Assembly: GCA_024278645.1 (NCBI GenBank)
Contig: JAJRST010000151.1
Coordinates: forward strand, 1 to 6,953
Source: a bacterium
GTDB taxonomy: Bacteria; Zhuqueibacterota; Zhuqueibacteria; Residuimicrobiales; Krinioviventaceae
Direction: 5' to 3'
Length of the DNA stretch: 6,953 nucleotides
In this document: piece after piece, positions 1 to 6,814 of the stretch
Position numbering within the stretch: position 1 is the stretch's first letter
Layout: each line of letters opens with the position of its first letter
Notes under the pieces: model-generated
What the model was told of the DNA's origin: nothing
Database searches by the model: none
What the model saw: only the letters and a program-made list of their open reading frames with translations
Translations under genes and position numbers: made by a program

Positions 1-407
1 ATCTCGCTGTGAGTCTCTTGTATATTGTCGATGGTATATTCAAGCACGGGATTTCGGCGCATGAGCTTTTTAAGGGCGATGACCGAATCCAGGTAGCCAT
101 CCTGCATCCAGTTCACATCGGTCTTGGAAGTCGGCAGCATAGCATAAAGCGTATCGATTAACGCATAGGTTCTTTCGATCTCCAGGCTGTCAAAATCCTG
201 TTGCGAAGCAATGCCAAAATATTGCAACGAATCGGCAATGCCGAAATAGGTGTCTCTTAGCTTTCGCGATATGACCTGGGATGCTTCATTTGTTTTAATG
301 AGTTGCCTGAGCACATCTTCGTCAATTGAGGTGATAAAACCCGCCAAAAAAATGAGGTAAAAAAGCTGCACAATTCTGGCACGCGTTTTTTGAGATTTTT
401 TATCCAT
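1..407 (-). CDS. porM: PorM/GldM, T9SS motor stalk protein, N-terminal part (cut by window edge)
   Basis: Partial gene: it starts at ATG 407 and is open through base 1, giving 135 codons; known GldM proteins are about 500 residues. The product is a single-pass inner-membrane protein whose large periplasmic part links the proton-driven motor to the PorK/PorN ring. Seen: a basic N-terminus (MDKKSQKTRAR), one hydrophobic helix at about residues 12-28 (IVQLFYLIFLAGF), then SIDEDVLRQL and a periplasmic-type helical segment. From memory of the family, the stretch around Arg9 aligns without gaps to the GldM start (TPRQKMINLMYLV...), placing Arg9 on the arginine reported to interact with the GldL glutamate. 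GGAGG at 422-418 lies 10 bases before the ATG, a rather long spacing. It follows porL after 65 bases, the canonical L-M order. porN would be expected next, beyond the window. Confidence 0.86.
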   Translation of the reverse strand, partial: MDKKSQKTRARIVQLFYLIFLAGFITSIDEDVLRQLIKTNEASQVISRKLRDTYFGIADSLQYFGIASQQDFDSLEIERTYALIDTLYAMLPTSKTDVNWMQDGYLDSVIALKKLMRRNPVLEYTIDNIQETHSE

Positions 408-472
408 CGAGAGCGAACCTCCAAAAGTGATCTTTTTTGCAGAGGATGCAATTGATTAACTGACGCTCAAAA
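408..472 (-). other. porL-porM spacer
   Basis: These 65 bases separate the porL stop from the porM ATG. The spacer is AT-richer than the flanking genes and carries the GGAGG thought to serve porM. It also holds a 5-bp inverted repeat (TTGCA / TGCAA, 437-451). That stem is short and is not followed by a T-run on the transcribed strand, so I do not call a terminator. I see no promoter. Confidence 0.5.
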
Positions 473-859
473 TTATTTGAACACATCAATCACAGTGTCG
501 GTTTTTCCCTTTAATCGCTTGATATTATCCGATAAAGTTGCAATCTGCTGTGAGAAGCTGGTCAACTCTTTCCCCAGGGCGTTCAGGTTTTCCTCGAGCA
601 TCCTGATAGAGGCGTCGCTCACCTGGATATTCGTCGTTGCAACAACGTCGTCGGCGTCACGGTTGTCCTTCGGTTCTTTGAGCGCCAGAATGGCCGCATA
701 TAGAAAAGTGATCATTTCGCCGATAAAGCCGATGGCCAGCGCCCATACCGTGAATTTTGTCCAATCCGTGGTAAACTTGACCAGGGCGCCAAGCAAAACA
801 AAAACCGCAAAAAAGTTGTAAAAAAACGTGGGGCCAAAATTCAACTTTCTTTTTGACAT
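473..859 (-). CDS. porL: PorL/GldL, T9SS inner-membrane motor protein (short form)
   Basis: 128-residue inner-membrane protein; with PorM/GldM it forms the proton-driven motor that powers type IX secretion and gliding. Seen: two hydrophobic segments, about residues 11-29 (FVLLGALVKF) and 37-60 (WALAIGFIGEMITFLYA), then a charged linker (KEPKDNRDADD) and an amphipathic, probably coiled-coil tail at about 75-120. Glu48 in the second helix matches the position of the glutamate known to be essential in GldL (Glu49), and Lys28 in the first helix matches its intramembrane lysine. The GldL histidine shortly after that lysine is not evident (KFTTDW here). Flavobacterium GldL is over 200 residues and PorL over 300, so the cytoplasmic part is strongly reduced. 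The start is set by AAGGAGG four bases before ATG 859. It sits between porK and porM, as in por/gld operons. Confidence 0.85.
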   Translation of the reverse strand: MSKRKLNFGPTFFYNFFAVFVLLGALVKFTTDWTKFTVWALAIGFIGEMITFLYAAILALKEPKDNRDADDVVATTNIQVSDASIRMLEENLNALGKELTSFSQQIATLSDNIKRLKGKTDTVIDVFK

Positions 860-931
860 CTTTCCTCCTTGATAAGCTGGTAATAAATACAGAAATGCCT
901 TTATGCCTGCCGCAATATTATTCCGGCCATG
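860..931 (-). other. porK-porL spacer
   Basis: These 72 bases between the porK TAA and the porL ATG are free of stop codons in the porK frame (24 codons), and porL is in that same frame. Apart from the porL Shine-Dalgarno at its end, I see no hairpin, promoter or small gene worth calling. Confidence 0.5.
864..870 (-). promoter_or_regulatory. Shine-Dalgarno of porL
   Basis: AAGGAGG, then AAAG, then ATG at 859-857. It is a near-perfect anti-SD match. It fixes the porL start and argues that porL is translated independently, although the frame of porK is open from its stop codon into porL. Confidence 0.85.
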
Positions 932-1822
932 TTATTGCACGACTTCAACGATGCGAAAACCGACGTAATTGGTTTTAGCGTCGTATCGCAATCTCTGCCT
1001 TCTGCCGCATTCGAGATAAATTTCATCCTGCGTCCAACTGCCGCCGCGGATCACTTTGGCTCCATTGTTATCGGGCAATTCTTCGCAATCGAAGCACGGA
1101 TCAATGTCGTCGCTCTCCTGGTATCCGGTCAGGGCGTAGCTGTCGTTCACCCACTCGTTCACATTGCCGCCCATATCGTAGAGCTTGTATTTGTTGGGAG
1201 GGAAAGAGCCCACCGGCGCCGTGTAAATAAAGCCGTCATGTTCATACACGCCGTCGCGTTTTTTAAAATTGGCCAAATAGTCGCCGTTGGGACATTGCAA
1301 GTCCTGCCCCCAGGGATAGACGTTCCCTTCCAGGGATCCACGCGCCGCGAATTCCCATTCGGCCTCGGTCGGCAGGCGAAACGTCTTGCCCAACGTCCAC
1401 CGGGTCAGCGAATCGCAAAAGGCTTTCGCCGCCGTCCAGGTGATGCCGACGACGGGGTAGCTGTTGTATTTGAAATCGTAAAAATAATCGCGCATGCCCA
1501 CAAACTCTTTCCAGACGGAATCCGCCGGGGAAAACATGGCGGAATCGTTGTCATCGCACTTTTTCAGAAAATCGCGAAATTCGGCGTTTGTCACTTCAAA
1601 GGCGCTTATTTTAAAATCGCTGACAGTGACCGTTTTTGTTCGTGCATCATTGACTTCGCCAAAGAGCTCGTTATTAAGGCCCATCATAAAGCTGCCGCCC
1701 TTGATGGTGACCATGTTGTCGAGAGCGCGCAGGTCCTTCTTTTTCAACACGCTAAAAGAACCGGAGCAGGACAAAAGAAAAATCATCAACATGATGCTTG
1801 CAATGGGCAAAAGTCTGTTCAT
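932..1822 (-). CDS. porK: PorK/GldK-type T9SS lipoprotein with FGE/SUMF1-like fold
   Basis: 296-residue predicted lipoprotein of the GldK/PorK family, which forms the periplasmic ring with GldN/PorN under the outer membrane. Seen: a hydrophobic signal ending in the lipobox LLSC (Cys19), then a formylglycine-generating-enzyme-like domain with GGSFMMG (42-48), FEVTNAEFRDF (75-85), PVVGITW (123-129), FRLPTEAEWEFAARG (148-162), PVGSFPPN (203-210), YDMGGNVNEWV (215-225), VIRGGSW (257-263) and a closing VGFR (287-290). The paired catalytic cysteines of true FGE near the C-terminus are absent (only Cys272), which fits a structural role. It is shorter than the roughly 450-490 residues I recall for GldK/PorK. 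ATG 1822 is chosen over the longer in-frame opening at 1870 because AGGAGG and a proper signal peptide start there. GldJ is the main alternative on fold alone; the P-K-L-M order favours PorK. Confidence 0.86.
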   Translation of the reverse strand: MNRLLPIASIMLMIFLLSCSGSFSVLKKKDLRALDNMVTIKGGSFMMGLNNELFGEVNDARTKTVTVSDFKISAFEVTNAEFRDFLKKCDDNDSAMFSPADSVWKEFVGMRDYFYDFKYNSYPVVGITWTAAKAFCDSLTRWTLGKTFRLPTEAEWEFAARGSLEGNVYPWGQDLQCPNGDYLANFKKRDGVYEHDGFIYTAPVGSFPPNKYKLYDMGGNVNEWVNDSYALTGYQESDDIDPCFDCEELPDNNGAKVIRGGSWTQDEIYLECGRRQRLRYDAKTNYVGFRIVEVVQ

Positions 1823-1826
1823 GGCG

Positions 1827-1832
1827 CCTCCT
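1827..1832 (-). promoter_or_regulatory. Shine-Dalgarno of porK
   Basis: AGGAGG followed by CGCC and then ATG at 1822-1820. It lies in the 28-base porP-porK gap and decides the porK start at the signal peptide, not at the upstream in-frame opening at 1870. Confidence 0.85.
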
Positions 1833-1850
1833 GGTATTGTAAAATAAAAA

Positions 1851-2168
1851 CTAGTAAAGAATACTTTCATCAGGACAAATCGCGCAATCTTTCACCTTGT
1901 CAAAGTAAAGGATGAGGGAGATTTCAACGTCATTGACCCCGATGCTTTTCGCCGCATTTGCGGGCACGCTGTAATAGCCGACAAATTCAAATTGCTTGTA
2001 AATAAAACCCAGCTTGGCAGAAAATGAATTGATCTCGTTTTCATAAGAAGCATACAAACCGCATGTAACTTTGGCAATATCCGAATGTATGCCGTAAAGA
2101 TTTTGCACCGCCGGATAGTTCGACAACGGGATATAGAGGTCAAAACCGCCGTCCCAGCGGTATACATT
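1851..2168 (-). pseudogene. PorP/SprF C-terminal part, same frame, downstream of the TAA
   Basis: 105 codons in the same frame as the preceding porP segment, ending at TAG 1851-1853. They look like the missing end of the barrel: YRWDGGFDLYIPL, SAKLGFIYKQFEFVGYYSVP and VEISLILYF resemble the final strands of PorP/SprF proteins. A short tail follows, with the Cys-x-x-Cys motif DCAIC (residues 309 and 312 of the joined frame). I see no Shine-Dalgarno or convincing start after the TAA; the nearest in-frame candidate is TTG at 2126. Independent translation is therefore unlikely. With readthrough the joined product is 319 residues, a normal family length, which is the main reason to treat this as a remnant or continuation of porP and not as a separate gene. 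Confidence 0.75.
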
Positions 2169-2171
2169 TTA
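2169..2171 (-). other. In-frame TAA inside porP
   Basis: Context on the coding strand is TAT TAC TAA AAT GTA TAC. The distance to the downstream segment is a multiple of three, so only this codon interrupts the gene. One base change could make it from a Tyr, Lys, Gln, Glu, Leu or Ser codon. The next base is A. Confidence 0.9.
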
Positions 2172-2810
2172 GTAATATCGCATGGCCGCATAAGGACGCA
2201 CCATTTTCGAACCCAGGGCCACAAACCAGTTCGTCTCCGGCGCAAGCGTCTCGCCGTTGTCATGATCAAGAAAGGATATGTCGGGCCGATTGACATGCAG
2301 CATGCTGAATCCAAAGCGGAATGCATTTGACGCATAAAACAGGCCGAGGGATAGATCAAGGTAATATTTTGTATTGGCATACAAAATGGGATCCTCGGCG
2401 TTTTCAAAATTGGGAAGATCAAGTTTGTTGTCATCAATCCCCCGCCAGACCTGACCGAGACCGACGCCCAGTTTAAAGCGCTCGCCAAACGAACGGTTGA
2501 TATTAAATTGCAGCATATTGACGGCCAGAACGCCGGCCCGGTCATTGAGGGCCAGAATATTCGCCCCCCAATGGCCGATCACGTTTCCTTCATCGTACAT
2601 AAAATAGGTCGTCGCCGGCGAGTCCGCCAGGCCGCCGGACAGCCGCATCATGCCGGCGGCAAAACGGCGAATATTGTTGGCGCCAAAAGCGGACGGATTA
2701 TACAGGACCGGCAATCGCCGGGTAGAGTACAGGTGATAGTCCTGCGCCACGCCGGCGCCGGCCATCATGCAAAACAATATAATGATAAACTTATTTCGCG
2801 TTAAATGCAT
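2169..2810 (-). CDS. porP: PorP/SprF-type T9SS outer-membrane protein, N-terminal two-thirds, ended by in-frame TAA
   Basis: 213 residues from ATG 2810 to TAA 2169-2171. PorP/SprF proteins are outer-membrane beta-barrels; SprF-like members are needed for surface export of type B CTD cargo. Seen: a signal peptide (MHLTRNKFIIILFCMMAGAGVA, residues 1-22, likely cut before QDYH), then the family opening with LYNPSAFGA close behind (compare QFSQYMFNPLYLNPAYAG in relatives, from memory). Alternating hydrophobic/polar strands and aromatic residues follow (GVGLGQVWRGID, YYLDLSLGLFYAS). The start is set by GAGG five bases upstream, overlapping the end of the cargo gene; the frame also extends upstream of this ATG without support. 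The frame continues beyond the TAA for 105 codons of matching barrel-like sequence, so this is probably the front part of a 319-codon gene. As it stands, the protein would lack the closing strands. Confidence 0.8.
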   Translation of the reverse strand: MHLTRNKFIIILFCMMAGAGVAQDYHLYSTRRLPVLYNPSAFGANNIRRFAAGMMRLSGGLADSPATTYFMYDEGNVIGHWGANILALNDRAGVLAVNMLQFNINRSFGERFKLGVGLGQVWRGIDDNKLDLPNFENAEDPILYANTKYYLDLSLGLFYASNAFRFGFSMLHVNRPDISFLDHDNGETLAPETNWFVALGSKMVRPYAAMRYY

Positions 2811-2815
2811 TCTTA

Positions 2816-2819
2816 CCTC
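2816..2819 (-). promoter_or_regulatory. Shine-Dalgarno of porP inside the cargo gene end
   Basis: GAGG lies in the last two sense codons of the cargo gene (TTG AGG), followed by the cargo stop TAA and GA, then ATG 2810. Only two bases separate stop and start. The arrangement predicts translational coupling of porP to the end of the sorting domain. Confidence 0.75.
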
Positions 2820-3076
2820 AACAAGGTGACCATCCCTTTGTGCGTAATTTCTCCGTTTTTGCGCAAAATGTAAAAGTAGGCGCCGCTGGCCTGCGGCTTG
2901 CCGTTCTCGTCCGCCCCGTCCCAGCCGCCCGATTTTTCCGTGATGGCGATGGTCCTGATATGCCGCCAATTGCGATCAAATACCTGTAGTTCATAAACAT
3001 CGCCGCTAAAATCATCCGGCATCTTGAAAAGAAAAACGTCGTTGATGCCGTCTCCATTCGGCGTAAAGGCGTTGTA
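2816..3076 (-). other. Type B T9SS C-terminal sorting domain (CHU_C / gliding-motility CTD)
   Basis: The last 87 residues of the cargo begin YNAFTPNGDGINDVF, continue with YELQVFDRNWRHIR and GGWDGADENGKPQASGAYFY, and end GMVTLLR. This is the family signature of the gliding-motility-associated C-terminal domain: the FTPNGDGIND loop, the WDG turn, a YxY strand and a terminal V-T-L-hydrophobic-R. Type B signals direct export by T9SS with the help of SprF-like partners, and the neighbouring porP fits that role. Confidence 0.92.
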
Positions 3077-3375
3077 GGCCACGATGTCGTCGGTAAAGCC
3101 AAAGTTTTGCGTGTACACGGCGCACGGCTCGGCCAGGATGTGATAGACGGTGTCCGTGGTCGCAACGCGTTTTGCAATCTCTTCGTTTGCCCTGTCAGTC
3201 TTGAGGCTGTATTCGCCCGGCGGCGTTTTGTCAAAATAAAAGACGCCGGCGTCGTTTGTCAGCGCCGTTGTCGCCGCGTCGGCGCCGATCAGAAAAACCG
3301 CGACCCCGGCGAAACGTTTTTCATTGTCATCGACGCGTTGGTTGCCGTTTTTATCCAGCCACACCGTGCCGGTGA

Positions 3376-6300
3376 TCCGCGCAAGGCACTGAAAGCCAAA
3401 GTCGGCGGCGACGCTGTCGCAAAAGGTCGCGGTTACTTTGGCTTGCGGGACGCCGGAATCGCCGTTGGTCCACTGGAATTGCGGCAACGCCGCCATATCG
3501 ACTTTGACGGTATACTCTCCCGCTTCGGTTTGAAAGGAATAACGTCCCTTTTCATCCGTTTCGGTGTATTTCAAGGAATCGTTTCCCCGCCACAGGGACA
3601 CGCCGACGCCGGGCATCCCCATGTTTGGATCGGGCTCGCCCGCGGCTCGGTCGTCGCGCCAGATCAGGCCCTGGATTTTCGACGGCCGGGGTTGCAGACC
3701 GATATCCGCGTCGTCGACCGTATCTCCGGCGGCGATGGCCATGCCATCCGTATATGAAAAGCAAGCGATGCTGTAGCATTCCAGATCACCCGGATGCAGC
3801 TTCAAGTGATAGAGATTCGGGAAAAGCGCTCCAAAGGAAAACGAGCCGTCGACATCGGTTCGCGTGGAATCGACCGGGGGGTCCGAGTCGGCGGCGAACA
3901 AGTAGACTGACGCTTCGGGGTACGGCGGTTCGTCGTCGGATCGCAGGCAGTTTGCATCCTCATCAATCCATAGAAACCCGGAGATGCCGCCCGGCAGCGG
4001 ATGAAAAGCGAAATTCATTTTCGGATAATCCCGGGCCGGCTCAACGGTTACATTCCAAACATCGTCCATCGGGTAGCTGCGCACATACCCGGGCGGCAGC
4101 GACTCTTTGCTGTATGTGATCTGGTAATAGCCGGGATCCAGGTCGTCAAAATGAAAAAAGCCGGCGCTGTCCGTTATGGCGTTCCATGCCGTGCCCGGCG
4201 CATCAAAATCGGGAGTTTCATATTGCACAAGGCCAATGCCAACGCCCGCAAAAGGCGGCTCTCCATTATTCCACTCGCCATTGCCGTCCACATCCACCCA
4301 CACCCAGCCGGAAATCGACGACGTCCTCGGCTGGTAGCCGAACGACCGCATGACGTCTTCATCGGGCGGAACGACGATGCTGTCAATGCCGCAAGCGCGA
4401 CTGTACTCTTTGAGCAGCAAAGAATCGACGGGCGCGATGGCATAGCTCCCCGGCGGCGCCTTGATGCTGTACTCGCCCCGTTCATTGGAAACGGCGCTGT
4501 AAGTTGCATCGCCGCGCAGAACGACCGTCATGCCGTCGATCATGCGCTCCATTTCATCTATCATACAATTTTTCACATTGTCGATCCATATTGCACCAAG
4601 GACCCGCCCATTTTTTAGTTTATAGCCAAAATTGACATCCGTTCGCTTTTCGTTCGCGCCCACGGCCAAAGAAGCAACATTCGTCGTCGGACATGTGTGT
4701 TCATATTTATCGCGCAGCAAGGATTCGTCGTCGACTCTGACAATGTAGCTGTCCGGCTGCACATTCAGAAAGGCATAGTCGCCATCCCGGTTGGTGAGCG
4801 TGTCTTTTAGGAATATATTGCCGGAAGCGATGAACAGCTTTACCAGGACAGAATCGAGCCCGACCTCGGATGCCTGGCGGTTGCAGCTCGAGTCGGCATC
4901 GTTCCAGACAGCGCCGCTTATCAACGCGCCCCTTGGTTCGTAGCCAAAATCGACGGCAACGTCGACGCCGGCGGTCAGCAGGGCGTCCGCGGGGTTTTGG
5001 CCGCATATCAAAGTGTACTTGTTTGTATCGACGCCGGCGACGACGACTTTGTATTCGCCGACCGGCAATTCAATGAAAGAATAAAACCCTTCCGCGTTCG
5101 TCAGGGCGTTGCGTTGCACCGGGCCGCTCAGTTGCACGGCAATCTCGGCAAAGCCCGGCTCACTTTAGCTCCATTGGCAGTCGCCGTCAAATATTTTCCA
5201 CACATGGCCGCTTATTTGCGCGGGTTTTGGGAAAAAGCCAAAATCGACATTGTCCATGACCTGGCTCTGCGGGACCTCGATCGTCCGCACATACCCGTGA
5301 GCACAAGACGGCGCATAGTTTTCAGGCAAAGTCCTGGCATCGACGACGACGCTGTAGACGCCTGCCGCCAGCGGCCCGGAGTCGTAAGCGCCGAGGGCGT
5401 TGGCGTTCACTCGCAGAGAGTCGTTTTTATCGTTGACGATAAAGACGGCGACGCTGTCAAAGGCGTTTTCGTTGGCATCGAACAGGCAATCTTTTGACCG
5501 ATCGTCCCAAACAAAACCGCGAATGCCGCCGCGTTCATCCTTGTAGCCGAAATCAACCGTGGCATCGGCGCCGGCGGCAAAGGGCTGCACAATCGTCGGG
5601 TTGTCGCCGCAGACGAGGCGAAACAGCGCCAAAAGCGAGGCATCGTCGACCATCACTTTATAGCCGTCATTGTTTTTAGCGACGTTTGTAAACTCGTAAT
5701 AGCCGCCCGCATCGGTCGTATCGGACGACAACAGCGAGTCGCTCCTGCTGTGCAGTGCGACGACAATGCCGGCAAACACGGAATCGTCGCTGGTCCATTG
5801 GCAATCCGTCGCCTGCGACCGCCACCAGAGGTGACCGCCGATTTTTCCCGGCTGCGGGTAAAAGCCCCAACTAATGCTGTCCGGCTGCTCGCCGGCTTTG
5901 ATGGAAACCGACTGCGCATAGGCGCCGGGATATGTCAACGTGTAATTCGCCGGCGTTGTGGCGCTGTCGACGACGACGGTGTAGGCGCCGACCGTCAAGT
6001 CATTAAATTCATACCGGCCGTCGTTTTTGGTTGTATCGACCATGATCACGTTGCCGCCGCCATCGAAAAGATTGACAACGACGTTTGCCAGGCGTAAAGC
6101 CTCGTCGGGATCCGGAACTGAATCGCCGTCGGCGTCTTCAAATATCTCGCCGCTTATCAAGTTCGGCTTGGGCGTAAAGCCAAAGTAAAATTGCAGGCTG
6201 TCCAGGGTGTTCACCTGAAATGCCGCGGTGTCGAGACCGGCGGGAACGGATCGGAAACAGGGCGGTTCATATTTGTTCAGCGTATCGCCGTCGCTGTAAA

Positions 6301-6814
6301 CCCGGATCGAGTATGTGCCGGGCGGGACAAAAGGAATTAAATAGCGTCCGTCCGCACCGGTTGTATCCGCCAGCACAAGCGAATCGCTGTCGTTGCGCAC
6401 CTCGATGATCATACCGGCAAACGCCGCTTCTCCATTGTCCCGGGTGCAATTCGAATTCAGCTCCTGCCATATCATTCCCTGCACAACGCCGGGCTTGGGT
6501 TCAAAACCCCAATCGGCGATGCGCACACTCGAATTCTGGGGCACAAAGCCGTCAAGATTAGACGGGGGACACTTTTCGACATGGTCGGTAAAAATTCGAT
6601 CCACATCGTCGGGATGAAGGCTCACTTGATAGGCGCCCGGCAGCACATAAGAAAAGCGATACCGCCCGGAAACGGCGTCGGTGAACGAAGAATAGCTTTC
6701 GACGCTGTCGCCCCGCTGCACGACGAGATTCACTTGAAAGCGGCCAAACCCCGCTTCATCGCCGGCGACGGTATCGCAATTATCGTCAAGTTCATCTCGA
6801 ATTTTGCCGAATAC
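3376..6814 (-). repeat. Start span of the twelve-module SdrD-B-like protein repeat array
   Basis: Twelve modules begin near 6814, 6487, 6157, 5842, 5524, 5215, 4921, 4603, 4315, 3985, 3676 and 3376; the last runs on to about 3077. Each is about 95-110 residues: an [IV]xGxxW strand, an Asp-rich loop often carrying Cys, xxGYYxFxxLxPGxYxVxV strands, and FGFxPxP. The pattern is clear at protein level, but the DNA copies are well diverged apart from short shared stretches. It is therefore an old array and not a recent amplification. Modules at 6157, 4315 and 3376 have loops closest to the Ca2+-binding form (DADGDSVPDPDE, DVDGNGEWNNGE, DKNGNQRVDDNE). Confidence 0.8.
5165..5167 (-). other. In-frame TAA inside the giant cargo gene
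   Basis: Coding-strand context is TGC CAA TGG AGC TAA AGT GAG CCG. Upstream and downstream segments share one frame and together make one complete module. The module beginning at 5842 has TGC CAA TGG ACC AGC GAC at the equivalent place. The next base is A, as at the porP stop. Confidence 0.9.

Larger units (their letters stand above)
2813..5164 (-). pseudogene. Giant modular T9SS cargo, downstream part with type B sorting domain
   Basis: 783 codons continuing the same frame after the TAA, with no frameshift. They contain the rest of the interrupted module and six further SdrD-B-like modules beginning near 4921, 4603, 4315, 3985, 3676 and 3376, followed by a type B T9SS sorting domain. No Shine-Dalgarno or plausible start follows the TAA. 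The first GTG in frame (5137) lies inside a beta-strand of the broken module, so separate translation seems unlikely. Joined with the upstream part, the frame covers 1379 codons in this window alone, a cell-surface adhesin or stalk-like protein. The binding target cannot be read from the sequence. The frame ends with TAA two bases before porP, suggesting that cargo and outer-membrane partner are made together. Confidence 0.78.

Noticed and set aside
257..451. 64-codon minus-strand frame over the start of porM
   Set aside because: The frame beginning at ATG 407 gives a clear PorM/GldM N-terminus; this one is basic nonsense in another frame.
437..451. Inverted repeat TTGCA / TGCAA in the porL-porM gap as a terminator
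   Set aside because: The stem is only five base pairs and is followed on the transcript by an A-run, not a U-run; termination before porM would also split the conserved operon.
932..1822. Active formylglycine-generating enzyme (sulfatase maturation)
   Set aside because: The fold is right but the paired active-site cysteines near the C-terminus are absent, and it is a lipoprotein next to porP, porL and porM.
929..1915. Long plus-strand open frame (328 codons) opposite porK
   Set aside because: It lies antisense to a clearly recognised lipoprotein gene, its translation shows no family features, and no ribosome-binding site supports it. It is a by-product of codon usage in porK.
1892..2545. 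217-codon minus-strand frame overlapping porP in another frame, which could have bridged the TAA
   Set aside because: Its translation is rich in Arg/Ser/Thr/Cys with no barrel pattern, whereas the porP frame reads correctly on both sides of the TAA. A frameshift bypass is therefore not supported.
4001..4618. Plus-strand open frame (205 codons) and similar ones at 3107-3757 and 4997-5497
   Set aside because: All run antisense to the modular cargo gene, whose strict repeat pattern shows that the minus strand is the coding one.
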